DNA of 64,000 nt, taken from contig CAWBZX010000013.1 in NCBI GenBank assembly GCA_963793295.1, forward strand, positions 186,001-250,000, written 5' to 3'. This document shows positions 16,681 through 25,685 of the stretch, one piece after another. The first letter of the stretch is position 1. Every line of letters starts with the position of its first letter. Under the pieces are notes generated by a model. That model had not been told where the DNA came from. It did no database searches and worked only from the letters and a program-made list of their open reading frames with translations. This stretch comes from JAHDHW01 sp963793295 (GTDB taxonomy: Bacteria; Bacteroidota; Bacteroidia; Chitinophagales; Saprospiraceae). A program made the position numbers and the translations under genes.

Positions 16681-17643
16681 TTAAGTTTTTAATCCTAACT
16701 CTCTAATTCTTTCATCGAGATATTCGCCAGCGGTCATATCTTTAAATTGCTTCGGATGCTTTTCGTCAATGCAACTTTCGAGGCAAGTCAAATCCATATC
16801 GGATCTTGGATGCAAAAAGAACGGCGTAGAATAACGCGGTTTCAGCATTTCTTCTTTTGAAAGATTGACCACCCGGTGTGTTGTCGATCGCAAACGTCCA
16901 TTGGTAAGTCGCTGAAGCATATCTCCCATATTGATCACAATTTGATTAGGTTCAGGGCTGACGTCAAGCCATTTCCCGTCTTTTGTCAGGGCCTGAAGAC
17001 CTGCCGCACTCGCTCCCATCAATAAGGTAATCAGATTGATATCTTCATGAGCCGCTGCCCGGACTGCATCTTCGGGAACGCTGTCGATATCTTCCACAGG
17101 ATAATAGTGCAACAATCTGAGAATACTGTTACCATTATGAATTTTATGGTCGAAATAATTTTCATCAAGTTCCAGATACAGCGCGATGGCTCTTAGCAAA
17201 TTGCGCCCCGTTTTTTCAAATGTTTTATAAACTTCCAATCCCACCTCTTTTAACTCAGGAACTTCATCCACCCAAATGTTTTCCGGATACTCGTTTTTGA
17301 TTGGATCGCCGTCAGTTACATTTTGACCGATGTGAAAAAATTCTTTGAGATCAGGTACATTGTGGCCTTTTGCTTTTTCCCTTCCTTTGCTGATGAAGCC
17401 TCGTTGGCCTGCGTTTTCCCGGTTTTCGTATTTCAATTTAGTTCCCAAAGGAAGGTCAAAGAATTTCTTTAAAGCCCGATATAATCTATCTTTCAACTCT
17501 ATTGAAACGCCATGATTGGCAACGATTGCGAAACCGATTTCAGCGAACGCATCACCCAGTTTTTTAATAAAAGCTGCTCGTTTCGCAGGATCTCCCGAAA
17601 CAAAATCATTGTAATCAACCGTAGCAATTTTCACTACATCCAT
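16681..17643 (-). CDS. 2-oxoglutarate/Fe(II)-dependent oxygenase (isopenicillin N synthase-like)
   Basis: The 320-residue protein has the DIOX_N half (GDAFAEIGFAIVANHG, RGFISKGREKAKG) and the double-stranded beta-helix half with Fe(II) ligands His199 and Asp201 in AAHEDINLITLL and His256 in STTHRVVN. The co-substrate-binding RxS motif is Arg270/Ser272 in KPRYSTPFF. These proteins hydroxylate or desaturate small molecules; the substrate here is unknown. It lies between the HAAO gene (45 bp) and the HPPD gene (17 bp) in a co-directional run of aromatic catabolism genes, so a substrate linked to tryptophan or tyrosine breakdown is a reasonable guess. Confidence 0.88.
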   Translation of the reverse strand: MDVVKIATVDYNDFVSGDPAKRAAFIKKLGDAFAEIGFAIVANHGVSIELKDRLYRALKKFFDLPLGTKLKYENRENAGQRGFISKGREKAKGHNVPDLKEFFHIGQNVTDGDPIKNEYPENIWVDEVPELKEVGLEVYKTFEKTGRNLLRAIALYLELDENYFDHKIHNGNSILRLLHYYPVEDIDSVPEDAVRAAAHEDINLITLLMGASAAGLQALTKDGKWLDVSPEPNQIVINMGDMLQRLTNGRLRSTTHRVVNLSKEEMLKPRYSTPFFLHPRSDMDLTCLESCIDEKHPKQFKDMTAGEYLDERIRELGLKT

Positions 17644-17660
17644 TTCTGACCGTTTAAATT

Positions 17661-18812
17661 TTATAAAGTTCCCCGTCTCGCTTGCTCTGCTTCGATGGAT
17701 TCAAAAAGCGCTTTGAAGTTTCCTTTTCCAAACGATTGAGCTCCTTTACGTTGGATGATTTCAAAAAATAGGGTTGGTCGATCTTCAATAGGTCGCGTAA
17801 AAATCTGAAGGAGGTATCCTTCATCATCACGATCCACCATGATTCCCAATTCTTTCAGTTTCAACAGGTTTTCATCAATTTTTCCAACTCTATCTGAAAC
17901 GGAATCATAGTAACTCCCCGGAACGTGCAGAAACTCAACACCTCGATTTCGAAGTTCACTCACTGTATGAATAATATCATCAGTAGCAACAGCGATATGC
18001 TGGCAGCCGGCGCCTTCATAAAAATCAATGTATTCTTCAATTTGAGATTTTTTCAGACCTTTAGCGGGTTCATTGATTGGAAATTTTACACGACCGTTTC
18101 CGTTAGTCATAACTTTACTCATCAGAGCCGTATATTGCGTTGAGATATCTTTGTCATCGAAAGTGATGAGATTAGCAAATCCCATGACGTCTTTGTAAAA
18201 CTTTGCCCACTTGTTCATTTGTCCCAACTCCACATTTCCAACCATATGATCAATAAATTTCAAACCAGTTGGTGGGGGATGGTAGCTGGATTCCCATCGT
18301 TCAAATTTTGGTAAAAATGCTCCTCCATAGTTTTTACGTTCTACAAAAACATGGACGGTATCGCCGTAAGTATGAATCCCTGATCGGACAACCTCTCCGT
18401 AATTATCACTTTCAACAGTGGGTTTCATAAACGGACGAGCTCCTCTTTTAACCGTTTCTTCAAAAGATTTGGATGCATCCTCTACCCAAAGAGCAATCAC
18501 TTTTACACCATCGCCGTGTTTTTTAATATGGTCAGAAATCGGATTATTAGATTTTAGTGGCGTTGTCAATATCAATCGAATCTTATCTTGTTGTAAGACA
18601 TAGGAAGTACGATCTTTGAGTCCTGTTTCAAGGCCTGCATAAGCTAACGACTGAAATCCAAAAGCTGTTTTGTAAAAATGTGCAGCTTGTTTGGCGTTTC
18701 CAACATAAAGTTCGACATAATCCGTCCCAAGTAAAGGAAGAAAATCATCCGCTTCAGGAAATATTTTTTCCAGCGAATAATCATAATTTGCTATATTTTT
18801 TAAATCTGTCAT
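17661..18812 (-). CDS. hpd: 4-hydroxyphenylpyruvate dioxygenase
   Basis: Fe(II) enzyme converting 4-hydroxyphenylpyruvate to homogentisate in tyrosine degradation. The 383 residues form two vicinal-oxygen-chelate halves. The metal ligands are the His of FIDHMVGNV (about 187-195), the His of CQHIAVATDDI and the Glu of LFFEIIQRKG near the C-terminus. LLQIFTRPIEDRPTLFFE is the usual family ending and GRGAxSFGKGNFKALF-type residues follow. The gene is followed by the 2-oxoglutarate oxygenase gene, and homogentisate dioxygenase lies two genes upstream, so both aromatic ring steps for tyrosine are encoded here. Confidence 0.96.
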   Translation of the reverse strand: MTDLKNIANYDYSLEKIFPEADDFLPLLGTDYVELYVGNAKQAAHFYKTAFGFQSLAYAGLETGLKDRTSYVLQQDKIRLILTTPLKSNNPISDHIKKHGDGVKVIALWVEDASKSFEETVKRGARPFMKPTVESDNYGEVVRSGIHTYGDTVHVFVERKNYGGAFLPKFERWESSYHPPPTGLKFIDHMVGNVELGQMNKWAKFYKDVMGFANLITFDDKDISTQYTALMSKVMTNGNGRVKFPINEPAKGLKKSQIEEYIDFYEGAGCQHIAVATDDIIHTVSELRNRGVEFLHVPGSYYDSVSDRVGKIDENLLKLKELGIMVDRDDEGYLLQIFTRPIEDRPTLFFEIIQRKGAQSFGKGNFKALFESIEAEQARRGTL

Positions 18813-18837
18813 CTCAATTTGGTTTTATAAAGATTGT

Positions 18838-19476
18838 TTAATCCGGTGCTGTTCTAAATATAAAATCCCACAATCTCGTAGAAACGCCAAAAGCTTTATC
18901 CGGATATTGATAATGATGCAAAGCATGAAATCGCCACAACTCCCGAAGCGGTTTAAATTTCGGCGGTTTAAAGCGATGCTGTGCATAGTGCAGGCTTACA
19001 TAAAGAAGGTAGCCAAACACAAACCCAGGAAAAAAGGCGAGTGCATACTGACCACCAATCAACCAAAACAGCCCAAAAAATGCAGCAACGAGAATCATTG
19101 CTGGAATCGGTGGCATCGCCAAACGCGCTGCGTCTTTAGGATATTGATGGTGGATCGTATGGGCTACGAACTGCAATCGAAGTAGCCATTTCTTATTGGT
19201 TTCACAATGATAGACAATCCGATGCACCCAATATTCAGTGAAGGTCCAGAACAAGGCTCCAAAAGCAAAGAGAGCGATTATTGTTATTGGGGTTATAGAA
19301 CTGAAAGCCAGGAAAAGAAAACAAATAATGATAATGCTATGCATAACAACCGGCACCCAAAACGGGGATCGGCTTACCTTTTCCATAAATTTATTCTTAA
19401 AAAGATTTTCAGGCTCTCCCTTTCTAGGCAATAATATTGCGGGGATATGATCTAAGCTTCTTTTTTTTGACATCAT
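18838..19476 (-). CDS. Fatty acid hydroxylase superfamily protein (di-iron membrane hydroxylase)
   Basis: The 212-residue integral membrane protein has hydrophobic pairs at about 40-80 and 120-162 and the histidine boxes of the superfamily: HRIVYH (85-90), HTIHH (106-110), HYAQH (163-167) and HALHH (184-188). The ending KAFGVSTRLWDFIFRT is typical of the fatty acid 2-hydroxylase / Scs7 branch, which hydroxylates acyl chains of sphingolipid-like or sulphonolipid-type lipids. It is embedded between hpd and the homogentisate dioxygenase gene, with 25 bp and 42 bp spacings, although its likely substrate is a lipid rather than an aromatic acid. A role in envelope lipid hydroxylation is inferred from family only. 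Confidence 0.85.
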   Translation of the reverse strand: MMSKKRSLDHIPAILLPRKGEPENLFKNKFMEKVSRSPFWVPVVMHSIIIICFLFLAFSSITPITIIALFAFGALFWTFTEYWVHRIVYHCETNKKWLLRLQFVAHTIHHQYPKDAARLAMPPIPAMILVAAFFGLFWLIGGQYALAFFPGFVFGYLLYVSLHYAQHRFKPPKFKPLRELWRFHALHHYQYPDKAFGVSTRLWDFIFRTAPD

Positions 19477-19518
19477 AAGTGTATTGAAATCTGTTATTGA
19501 AATTCGGTTTAAATGTCT

Positions 19519-20685
19519 CTAATGTTCCACAGCGAGCCAGGATTTGTAATAGTCTTTGACTTCAATGTTCAAAGCAGCTTCTGTAATCATCACAGGTTTG
19601 AAAGGGTCAATCATGACCGCCAATTCTTCTGTTTCTTTCTGACCAATGCTGCGTTCGATAGCGCCGGGATGAGGACCATGAGGTATACCTCCCGGATGCA
19701 AGGTGATTTGCCCTTTTTGAATATTATTACGGCTCATAAAATCTCCATCCACGTAATAAAGCAATTCATCAGAATCAATATTAGAGTGATTGTAAGGTGC
19801 TGGAATGGCATCAGGATGATAGTCATAAAGCCGCGGCACAAATGAGCAGATCACAAAATTGTTACCTTCAAAATGCTGGTGAATCGGAGGCGGCATGTGG
19901 ATTCTGCCAGTCAAAGGCTCAAAATCAAAAATGGACGTAGCATAGGGATAATGGAATCCATCCCAGCCAACTACATCGAAGGGATGCGTTTCGTAAACAT
20001 AAGGATAAATCAAGCCTTGCTTCTTGATCATGACGCTGAAGTTTCCTTTCTCATCGTATGTTTCCAGGTTTTGCGGAATTTTGATATCGCGCTCACAGAA
20101 AGGAGAATGTTCTAACAATTGTCCAAACTGATTTCGGTATCTATTTGGCGTCGTAATCGGGCTGAATGACTCGATGTAGAGCAATCGGTTTTCTGGGGAA
20201 TCAAATTTTAATTGATAAATTGTACCTCTGGGGATGACCAGATAATCGCCGTATTCAAAGTCGATCGTTCCATAAATTGTTTTAAGGCGTCCGGAGCCAA
20301 CATGAACAAATATCAATTCGTCCGCATCAGCATTTTTAAAAAACCAACCTTCCATACTAATAAGAGGCGCTGCCAATCCGATATGCAAATCATTGTTGAC
20401 AAACAATGTTTTACGACTTTCGAGGTAATCGTTTTCGGGGGTAATAGCAAAACCTTTGAAGCTAAGGCTTTTTAGGTTTTTGGTGATCGCAATTTTAGGT
20501 TCCACCGAATAAGGATTGCCAGCTTCTTTGACCATTGTTGGTGGATAAAGATGATAAACCAATGAAGAAACACCAGCAAAGCCTTGTGTGCCTACAAGTT
20601 CTTCAGCAAAAAGCCCTCCTTTGTTATTCCTAAATTGAACATGTCGCTTACGAGGGATTTTTCCTGCTCTATGATAAAAAGCCAT
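19519..20685 (-). CDS. hmgA: Homogentisate 1,2-dioxygenase
   Basis: Fe(II) ring-cleaving enzyme turning homogentisate into maleylacetoacetate. The 388-residue length matches the shorter HGD branch common in Bacteroidota. Recognisable segments are VEPKIAITKNLKSLSF, EYGDYLVIPRGTIYQLKFD, FVHVGSGRLKT, VVGWDGFHYPYATSIFDFEP with PPIHQHFEGNNFVICSF (metal-site histidines), and SRNNIQKGQITLHPGGIPHG. It is the first gene of the minus-strand aromatic run. Maleylacetoacetate isomerase and fumarylacetoacetase, needed to finish the pathway, are not in the window. Confidence 0.94.
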   Translation of the reverse strand: MAFYHRAGKIPRKRHVQFRNNKGGLFAEELVGTQGFAGVSSLVYHLYPPTMVKEAGNPYSVEPKIAITKNLKSLSFKGFAITPENDYLESRKTLFVNNDLHIGLAAPLISMEGWFFKNADADELIFVHVGSGRLKTIYGTIDFEYGDYLVIPRGTIYQLKFDSPENRLLYIESFSPITTPNRYRNQFGQLLEHSPFCERDIKIPQNLETYDEKGNFSVMIKKQGLIYPYVYETHPFDVVGWDGFHYPYATSIFDFEPLTGRIHMPPPIHQHFEGNNFVICSFVPRLYDYHPDAIPAPYNHSNIDSDELLYYVDGDFMSRNNIQKGQITLHPGGIPHGPHPGAIERSIGQKETEELAVMIDPFKPVMITEAALNIEVKDYYKSWLAVEH

Positions 20686-20824
20686 ATATTTAAGAGTTTA
20701 AACGCGCTTAAAAAAGATTGCCGATAAATATATTTAGGAATCAAAGGATGGCTGATGACTTTAGTCAATTTGACTAATGACTTTTATCATTTTTAAAAAG
20801 GGGTGTAAAATCCAGTTAAGCGAT
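20686..20824. other. Short spacer between hmgA and hemJ
   Basis: This 139-bp AT-rich spacer should carry the promoter for the aromatic degradation run. It contains GACTTTAGTCAATTTGACTA followed by ATGACTT (from about 20757), a short repeat of TGACT/AGTCA half-sites that could be an operator. This is a visual observation only. Confidence 0.3.
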
Positions 20825-21355
20825 TTAAGCTTCTCTTTTTTTCTTGTAAGCTCTGGCAGCATAGAATAAAAAGACGGAAAAGGCGATAATCCCGGCAAGA
20901 ACGTACCAATAATTCAATCCATCTCTTACCACTGCGAATAGTACGATACTAACCAAAAACAAGGTGGGAATTTCATTAAATAAACGGAACTGAAAGGAAG
21001 TAAAGGTATTCGTTCCGTTTTCTAAATTTCGGATGATTCGTCTGCAATAATAATGGTAAGCAATCAATAAAACCAGCAAGCCCAGTTTGATATGCATCCA
21101 TCCAAAAGTAAGATAAACCGGATTTTGAATAAGCATTGCGCTGCCAAAAATCACTGTAAATATCATCGCCGGATTGGTAATTATTTTATAGAGTTTCCAC
21201 TCCATCAGGTTGAACTGTTTTTTCAGAATATCTCTCTCGGGCTGAGGTTTTTGCTCTGCCTCGACATGATAAACGAACAATCGAACTAAATAAAATAAAC
21301 CTGCAAACCAGGAAACGAAGCCAATGATATGAAGTGCTTTAAAGTAGAAATACAT
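20825..21355 (-). CDS. hemJ: Protoporphyrinogen oxidase HemJ / CopD-like membrane protein
   Basis: The 176-residue inner-membrane protein has about four to five TM segments. The N-terminus MYFYFKALHIIGFVSWFAGLFYLVRLFVYHVEA carries the conserved early His and is typical of HemJ; the central FGSAMLIQNPVYLTFGWMHIKLGLL and YHYYCRRI stretches also match. HemJ oxidises protoporphyrinogen IX to protoporphyrin IX in many Gram-negative bacteria. It is divergent from a hemN gene, with 141 bp between the two start codons, so two haem-synthesis genes share a control region. Confidence 0.88.
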   Translation of the reverse strand: MYFYFKALHIIGFVSWFAGLFYLVRLFVYHVEAEQKPQPERDILKKQFNLMEWKLYKIITNPAMIFTVIFGSAMLIQNPVYLTFGWMHIKLGLLVLLIAYHYYCRRIIRNLENGTNTFTSFQFRLFNEIPTLFLVSIVLFAVVRDGLNYWYVLAGIIAFSVFLFYAARAYKKKREA

Positions 21356-21496
21356 GAAAATTTATTTTTTCGCAAAATACATTTTCCATTTCGATACTCA
21401 TGACAAAAGTCATCTTTTTTAATGATTACAATCACCTTTATATTATTCAAACCAAGCTTATTTTGTGTTTTACGTTTTATCACAATAAAAAAAAAT

Positions 21497-22849
21497 ATGG
21501 ATTCGGAATTACTAAAAAAATACAATACCCAGGCTCCTCGATACACCAGCTACCCGACTGTTCCTTATTGGGATAAAACTCCACCAAGTGAAAAAGACTG
21601 GATTAAAAATGTCAAAATCGCTTTTTCAAAGAATAATGAAATCAGTCTTTACATTCATCTACCGTTTTGTGAAAGACTATGCACCTATTGCGGTTGCAAC
21701 AAACGGATCACAAAAAATCATCAGGTTGAAGAACCTTATGTAAATAGCCTTTTGAAAGAATGGCAGCTCTATCTGGATATTCTACCTTCAAAACCGATTA
21801 TCAAGGAGATCCATCTTGGAGGCGGAACACCTACTTTTTTTCAGGCAAGTCAGTTAAAAAGACTGCTCAACGGAATATTTGAAAAAGCTGAAATTGCAGA
21901 AAACCATGAATTCAGTTATGAAGTACATCCAAACAGTACAACTACAGAGCACCTTGAAACACTTTTTGAATTAGGTTTTAAACGAATCAGCATTGGCGTT
22001 CAAGATTTCGCAGATCATATTCTAGAGATCATCAATCGGCAACAAACAATGGACGACGTTGAACGGGTAACCAAAGCTGCCAGAGCCATTGGTTACACCT
22101 CTATCAATTATGATATTATTTTCGGACTCCCCTTGCAGACGCATCAAAACATTATTGACAATGTTGAAAAAATAAAGGAGCTCCGTCCCGACAGAATTGC
22201 TTTCTACAGCTACGCACATGTACCCTGGATTAAACCCAGCCAACGAGCTTATTCCGAAAAAGACCTTCCTCTCGGTGAAGCGAAAAGAGCTTTGTACGAA
22301 CTAGGCCGAAATCTGCTGGAGGATGCCGGATATGTTGAAATTGGAATGGATCATTTTGCACTTCCGTCTGACAATCTTTACAAAGCGATGATCAATAAAT
22401 CGCTTCATCGCAATTTTATGGGTTATACTCCTTTTCGTACCGAACTGATGGTTGGATTAGGCGCATCTTCGATTAGTGATTCGTGGGGTGCTTTTATCCA
22501 AAATGAAAAGAAAATTGAAGACTATCAGGAAGTCGTCAATGCGGGTAAAATTCCAATTATTCGGGGGCATTTGCTCAATAGTGAAGACTTAATTTTGCGG
22601 GAGCATATTTTAAATATCATGTGTCATTTTGAAACAAGCTGGTCTTCTTTCAATCTTTATGATCCCATTTTAGATGATGGTTTGAAACGACTTAAAGCGT
22701 TGGAAAATGACGGATTATTAAAAATCTATCCTTCCCATCTCAAGGTTTTGGATGAAGGTCGTCCATTTATTCGAAATATTTGTATGGCCTTGGATGCCAA
22801 GCTTTGGCGGGAAAAGCCAACCAGTCAATTGTTTAGTCAGGCTGTTTAA
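21497..22849 (+). CDS. hemN: Oxygen-independent coproporphyrinogen III dehydrogenase
   Basis: Radical SAM enzyme that decarboxylates coproporphyrinogen III to protoporphyrinogen IX without O2. The start at 21497 is preferred over an upstream in-frame ATG because MDSELLKKYNTQAPRYTSYPT is the usual HemN beginning; this gives 450 residues. The [4Fe-4S]-binding motif CERLCTYCGC (C58, C62, C65, with C67 as in HemN) is intact, with the GGGTP motif in HLGGGTPTFF and the HemN-type segments ISIGVQDFADHILEIINRQQ and YDIIFGLPLQTHQ. It is divergent to hemJ. The C-terminal HemN domain contains MDHFALPSDNL and MGYTPFRTELMVGLGASSIS. Confidence 0.95.
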   Translation: MDSELLKKYNTQAPRYTSYPTVPYWDKTPPSEKDWIKNVKIAFSKNNEISLYIHLPFCERLCTYCGCNKRITKNHQVEEPYVNSLLKEWQLYLDILPSKPIIKEIHLGGGTPTFFQASQLKRLLNGIFEKAEIAENHEFSYEVHPNSTTTEHLETLFELGFKRISIGVQDFADHILEIINRQQTMDDVERVTKAARAIGYTSINYDIIFGLPLQTHQNIIDNVEKIKELRPDRIAFYSYAHVPWIKPSQRAYSEKDLPLGEAKRALYELGRNLLEDAGYVEIGMDHFALPSDNLYKAMINKSLHRNFMGYTPFRTELMVGLGASSISDSWGAFIQNEKKIEDYQEVVNAGKIPIIRGHLLNSEDLILREHILNIMCHFETSWSSFNLYDPILDDGLKRLKALENDGLLKIYPSHLKVLDEGRPFIRNICMALDAKLWREKPTSQLFSQAV

Positions 22850-23009
22850 AATTAGTTTGATAATCGAGTGATCATGCGTTTTTTTACTATTTTCACCTAT
22901 CGTAAAGAAATTTAAACTAACAGACAAATTCGCTTTAAAGAAGTTATTGGAATAGATATTTTTGTTAGTTTTAACGTTACTTTATTATTAATAAACACAA
23001 GTGGCGAAT

Positions 23010-23026
23010 AATCGCTATGTTGAAAT
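23010..23026 (+). promoter_or_regulatory. Putative promoter element shared by secreted-protein genes
   Basis: AATCGCTATGTTGAAAT upstream of the type B cargo gene resembles the elements before the two type A cargo genes (AATCGTTATATTG at 53734-53746 and AATCGCTATATTGAAAT at 57561-57577). TATGTTG/TATATTG fits a relaxed Bacteroidota -7 box (TAnnTTTG). Confidence 0.4.
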
Positions 23027-23083
23027 TTTAATTTTTGGCTTTAATAAGTTATCATAACTTATATTAACTAATAAAATTAAACT

Positions 23084-25567
23084 ATGTCTTTAAAGAACTC
23101 CCTACTGGTTTTAATTGCACTTTTAGTTTCCTTCAGTATTTATGGTCAGGATCAAATGGAAAGATTGTATCGCAGCGATCGCCAAAATACTGCACTTGAT
23201 GTCGTACAAACTTCTGATGATGGCTACTTGATTCTTTCTGCAGGAAGAGAACCAGATTCAACCGATTTTGATTTTTATACAATTACCAAACTTACAGATA
23301 AAGGTGATTTTACCTGGAGTAAAGATTATCAATTTGAAGAAAAGGTAAACACAAGTGGAACAATTCATTTGCTGGAAGAAGATAGTTTTTTGGTATATGG
23401 TTCTTTGTTAAATATGCCAAAGCACCGGTTTCTGATGAAAGGAGATCCCGCTGGTAATGTGTTATGGACAAAGGGATATGAAAATGATAATGTGGATGAT
23501 AATACTTTTACTTTTAAAACTCCTATGGATATTTCCTATCAAAATGGATATATAATTGGAGGTGTCGATGTTAAACCCTCAAACGGAACCAGTGAGTCTT
23601 GGGTGGCCGAGCTAGATGGTGATGGCGAGTTCCTATGGGCAAAGTATTACTCAAATCCAGATTATGAAAATTTAAATATTACTAATGCACGCTCCACTCG
23701 AGATTCAGGTTTAATAGTATGTGGTTCTTTATCTGAAAACTTTACACCAACTGATATATGCCTTATTAAAACAGATAGTCTTGGCGAAATTTTATGGAGT
23801 CGAAAATATGGAGATACACCTGTTTTTGAAGTCGGCACAGCCGTTATTCAAACACCAGACGATGGTTACCTCATAGGTGGAAGCATCGATAACAATTTAG
23901 GTATTTTAATAAAAACGGATACGCTGGGTCAGGAACAATGGTCACGAAATATTGACTTTGAAATACCAAATACGATAACACTTGTCCATCAAATTATTAT
24001 GGCTTCTGATGGGAACGCTATTTTGGCAGGGACTCTTTTTGGGCCGAATGATAATTTTGCATTTATGGTAAAAGTAGATCTTGCAGGTAATGTTGTTTGG
24101 AAAAGGAAGTATCAAGCTTCTACAGATGATTTTCAGCCCAATGGTTTATCAGAATCTACCACAGAAGGTTATGTATTTGTGACAACAAGCGAAGAAAATG
24201 GCGAACAAGTAGGTCCTCACCTGATAAAAACCAATAATATCGGTGAAACAATGTCGTGCGACACTATAATAATGGTTGATTTACTCGTACCTATTACAGT
24301 AACGGTCGATACGCTATTGAATGTGGCAATTGCTGATACTTTTAATAATGTAGATGTGACCGTTCTTGATACATTAAATTATAATGGTTTTAACCCTCCT
24401 ACTCTTATGTTACAAAGTTTTCAACACTGCCCTGACGAAATATTTAGTGATACCCTCGATGCAACAGTACCAGGTGCTATTGCATATGAATGGGAATCAG
24501 GAGAAACTACTCCTACTTTAGTAGTCACCGAATTTGATACTTATGCAGTAACAGTTACTATGGGCGAAGATTATTGTTATATACTTTGTGGTGCTGCAAG
24601 TGTTACTGAAAAACCACTACCAGAGGTTGAGGTTGGTATTGATCAGAGCCCTTATTGTACTCAGGGATTTGTTAACTTAACTGCTAATGCTAATAATGCG
24701 ACATCATTGGAATGGTCTACGACTGAAACTGCTTCCGTTATCCAGGTCATGAATGACGGGGCTTATTCTGTAACGGCTACCAATGAATGCGGAGAGGCTA
24801 TGGCTAATACGAATTTGAGTATAAATACCACTCCACCGGCCGTTTCGATTGCAGTTGATGGAGATTTTTGTACAGAAGGCCAGGAGGTACTTACCGCCAA
24901 TGCGACAGGACTTTACAACAGCCTTTTATGGTCAACCGGCGATGATACCGAATCTATACTTGCTGATCAGACCGGGAATTATACGGTGACTATTGAAACT
25001 GATTTTTGTGGCCCAAGTTCAGCTGAATATGAGATAACTCCGATTCCTCCCACAATTATGATTAGTTCCATTGGAGATTATTGTTCTGAAAGTGGGGAAC
25101 AACTATTATTTGTTACAACAGATCCGGTCAATACCATTTTATGGTCAACTGGTGAAATAACCGATACTATTGCCGTAACAATACAAGGCAATTATGCTGT
25201 TACGGTTACAACACCTTTTTGTGGTGAAAGCGCCGATGCGATTGAGATCCTTTGCCCGTTAAAGACAGGCGTCCCCAATGTTTTTACTCCGAATGGGGAT
25301 GAGGAAAATGACATTTTCCGTCCATTTTTTAATGTTCCGGCATCAGATTTTATTTCCTATCGTTTTTGTGTTTATTCCAGATGGGGAGAAAAGGTTTTTG
25401 AGACTACTAATCCGGATGAAGGCTGGGATGGCAGATTTAAAGACGAACTTGCTGTCTCGGATGTTTATATCTGGACCTTAGAAGGAATAACATCTTCAGG
25501 GCAGGAAATTGATAGCGACGTAACTGGTAAAAATGTAAGGTCTGGAGACGTAACGCTTCTTCGATAA
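23084..25567 (+). CDS. Secreted repeat protein with gliding-motility-type (T9SS type B) C-terminal domain
   Basis: The 827-residue product has a signal peptide (MSLKNSLLVLIALLVSFSIYGQ). Residues about 25-380 form repeated blades such as TSDDGYLILSAG and TPDDGYLIGGS, LIKTDTLGEILWSRKYGD, typical of beta-propeller or delta-60-like surface proteins. Residues about 440-710 contain repeated Ig-like units with LEWSTTETAS / LLWSTGDDTES / ILWSTGEITDT followed by a Y-x-VTV strand. The last 95 residues begin GVPNVFTPNGDEENDIFRP and include SRWGEKVFETTNPDEGWDG, the type B sorting domain exported by the type IX secretion system. It is therefore a surface or secreted protein; the ligand is unknown. Confidence 0.88.
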   Translation: MSLKNSLLVLIALLVSFSIYGQDQMERLYRSDRQNTALDVVQTSDDGYLILSAGREPDSTDFDFYTITKLTDKGDFTWSKDYQFEEKVNTSGTIHLLEEDSFLVYGSLLNMPKHRFLMKGDPAGNVLWTKGYENDNVDDNTFTFKTPMDISYQNGYIIGGVDVKPSNGTSESWVAELDGDGEFLWAKYYSNPDYENLNITNARSTRDSGLIVCGSLSENFTPTDICLIKTDSLGEILWSRKYGDTPVFEVGTAVIQTPDDGYLIGGSIDNNLGILIKTDTLGQEQWSRNIDFEIPNTITLVHQIIMASDGNAILAGTLFGPNDNFAFMVKVDLAGNVVWKRKYQASTDDFQPNGLSESTTEGYVFVTTSEENGEQVGPHLIKTNNIGETMSCDTIIMVDLLVPITVTVDTLLNVAIADTFNNVDVTVLDTLNYNGFNPPTLMLQSFQHCPDEIFSDTLDATVPGAIAYEWESGETTPTLVVTEFDTYAVTVTMGEDYCYILCGAASVTEKPLPEVEVGIDQSPYCTQGFVNLTANANNATSLEWSTTETASVIQVMNDGAYSVTATNECGEAMANTNLSINTTPPAVSIAVDGDFCTEGQEVLTANATGLYNSLLWSTGDDTESILADQTGNYTVTIETDFCGPSSAEYEITPIPPTIMISSIGDYCSESGEQLLFVTTDPVNTILWSTGEITDTIAVTIQGNYAVTVTTPFCGESADAIEILCPLKTGVPNVFTPNGDEENDIFRPFFNVPASDFISYRFCVYSRWGEKVFETTNPDEGWDGRFKDELAVSDVYIWTLEGITSSGQEIDSDVTGKNVRSGDVTLLR

Positions 25568-25624
25568 GTTAAATCGATTTTGAATCTTCATTTTTATAAT
25601 TTGTTGAATCAAAAAAATATAGTT

Positions 25625-25665
25625 AAGCGCAACCTACACTAATAAGTTTAATGTAGGTTGCGCTT
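25625..25665 (+). terminator. Strong intergenic hairpin, probable terminator
   Basis: A perfect 14-bp inverted repeat, AAGCGCAACCTACA at 25625-25638 and its complement at 25652-25665, with a 13-nt loop, lies 58 bp after the first type B gene and 20 bp before the next start. There is no long T run, so it could also be an attenuator or mRNA-stabilising element. Confidence 0.7.
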
Positions 25666-25685
25666 CTGAAATATTTAAAATTTTA

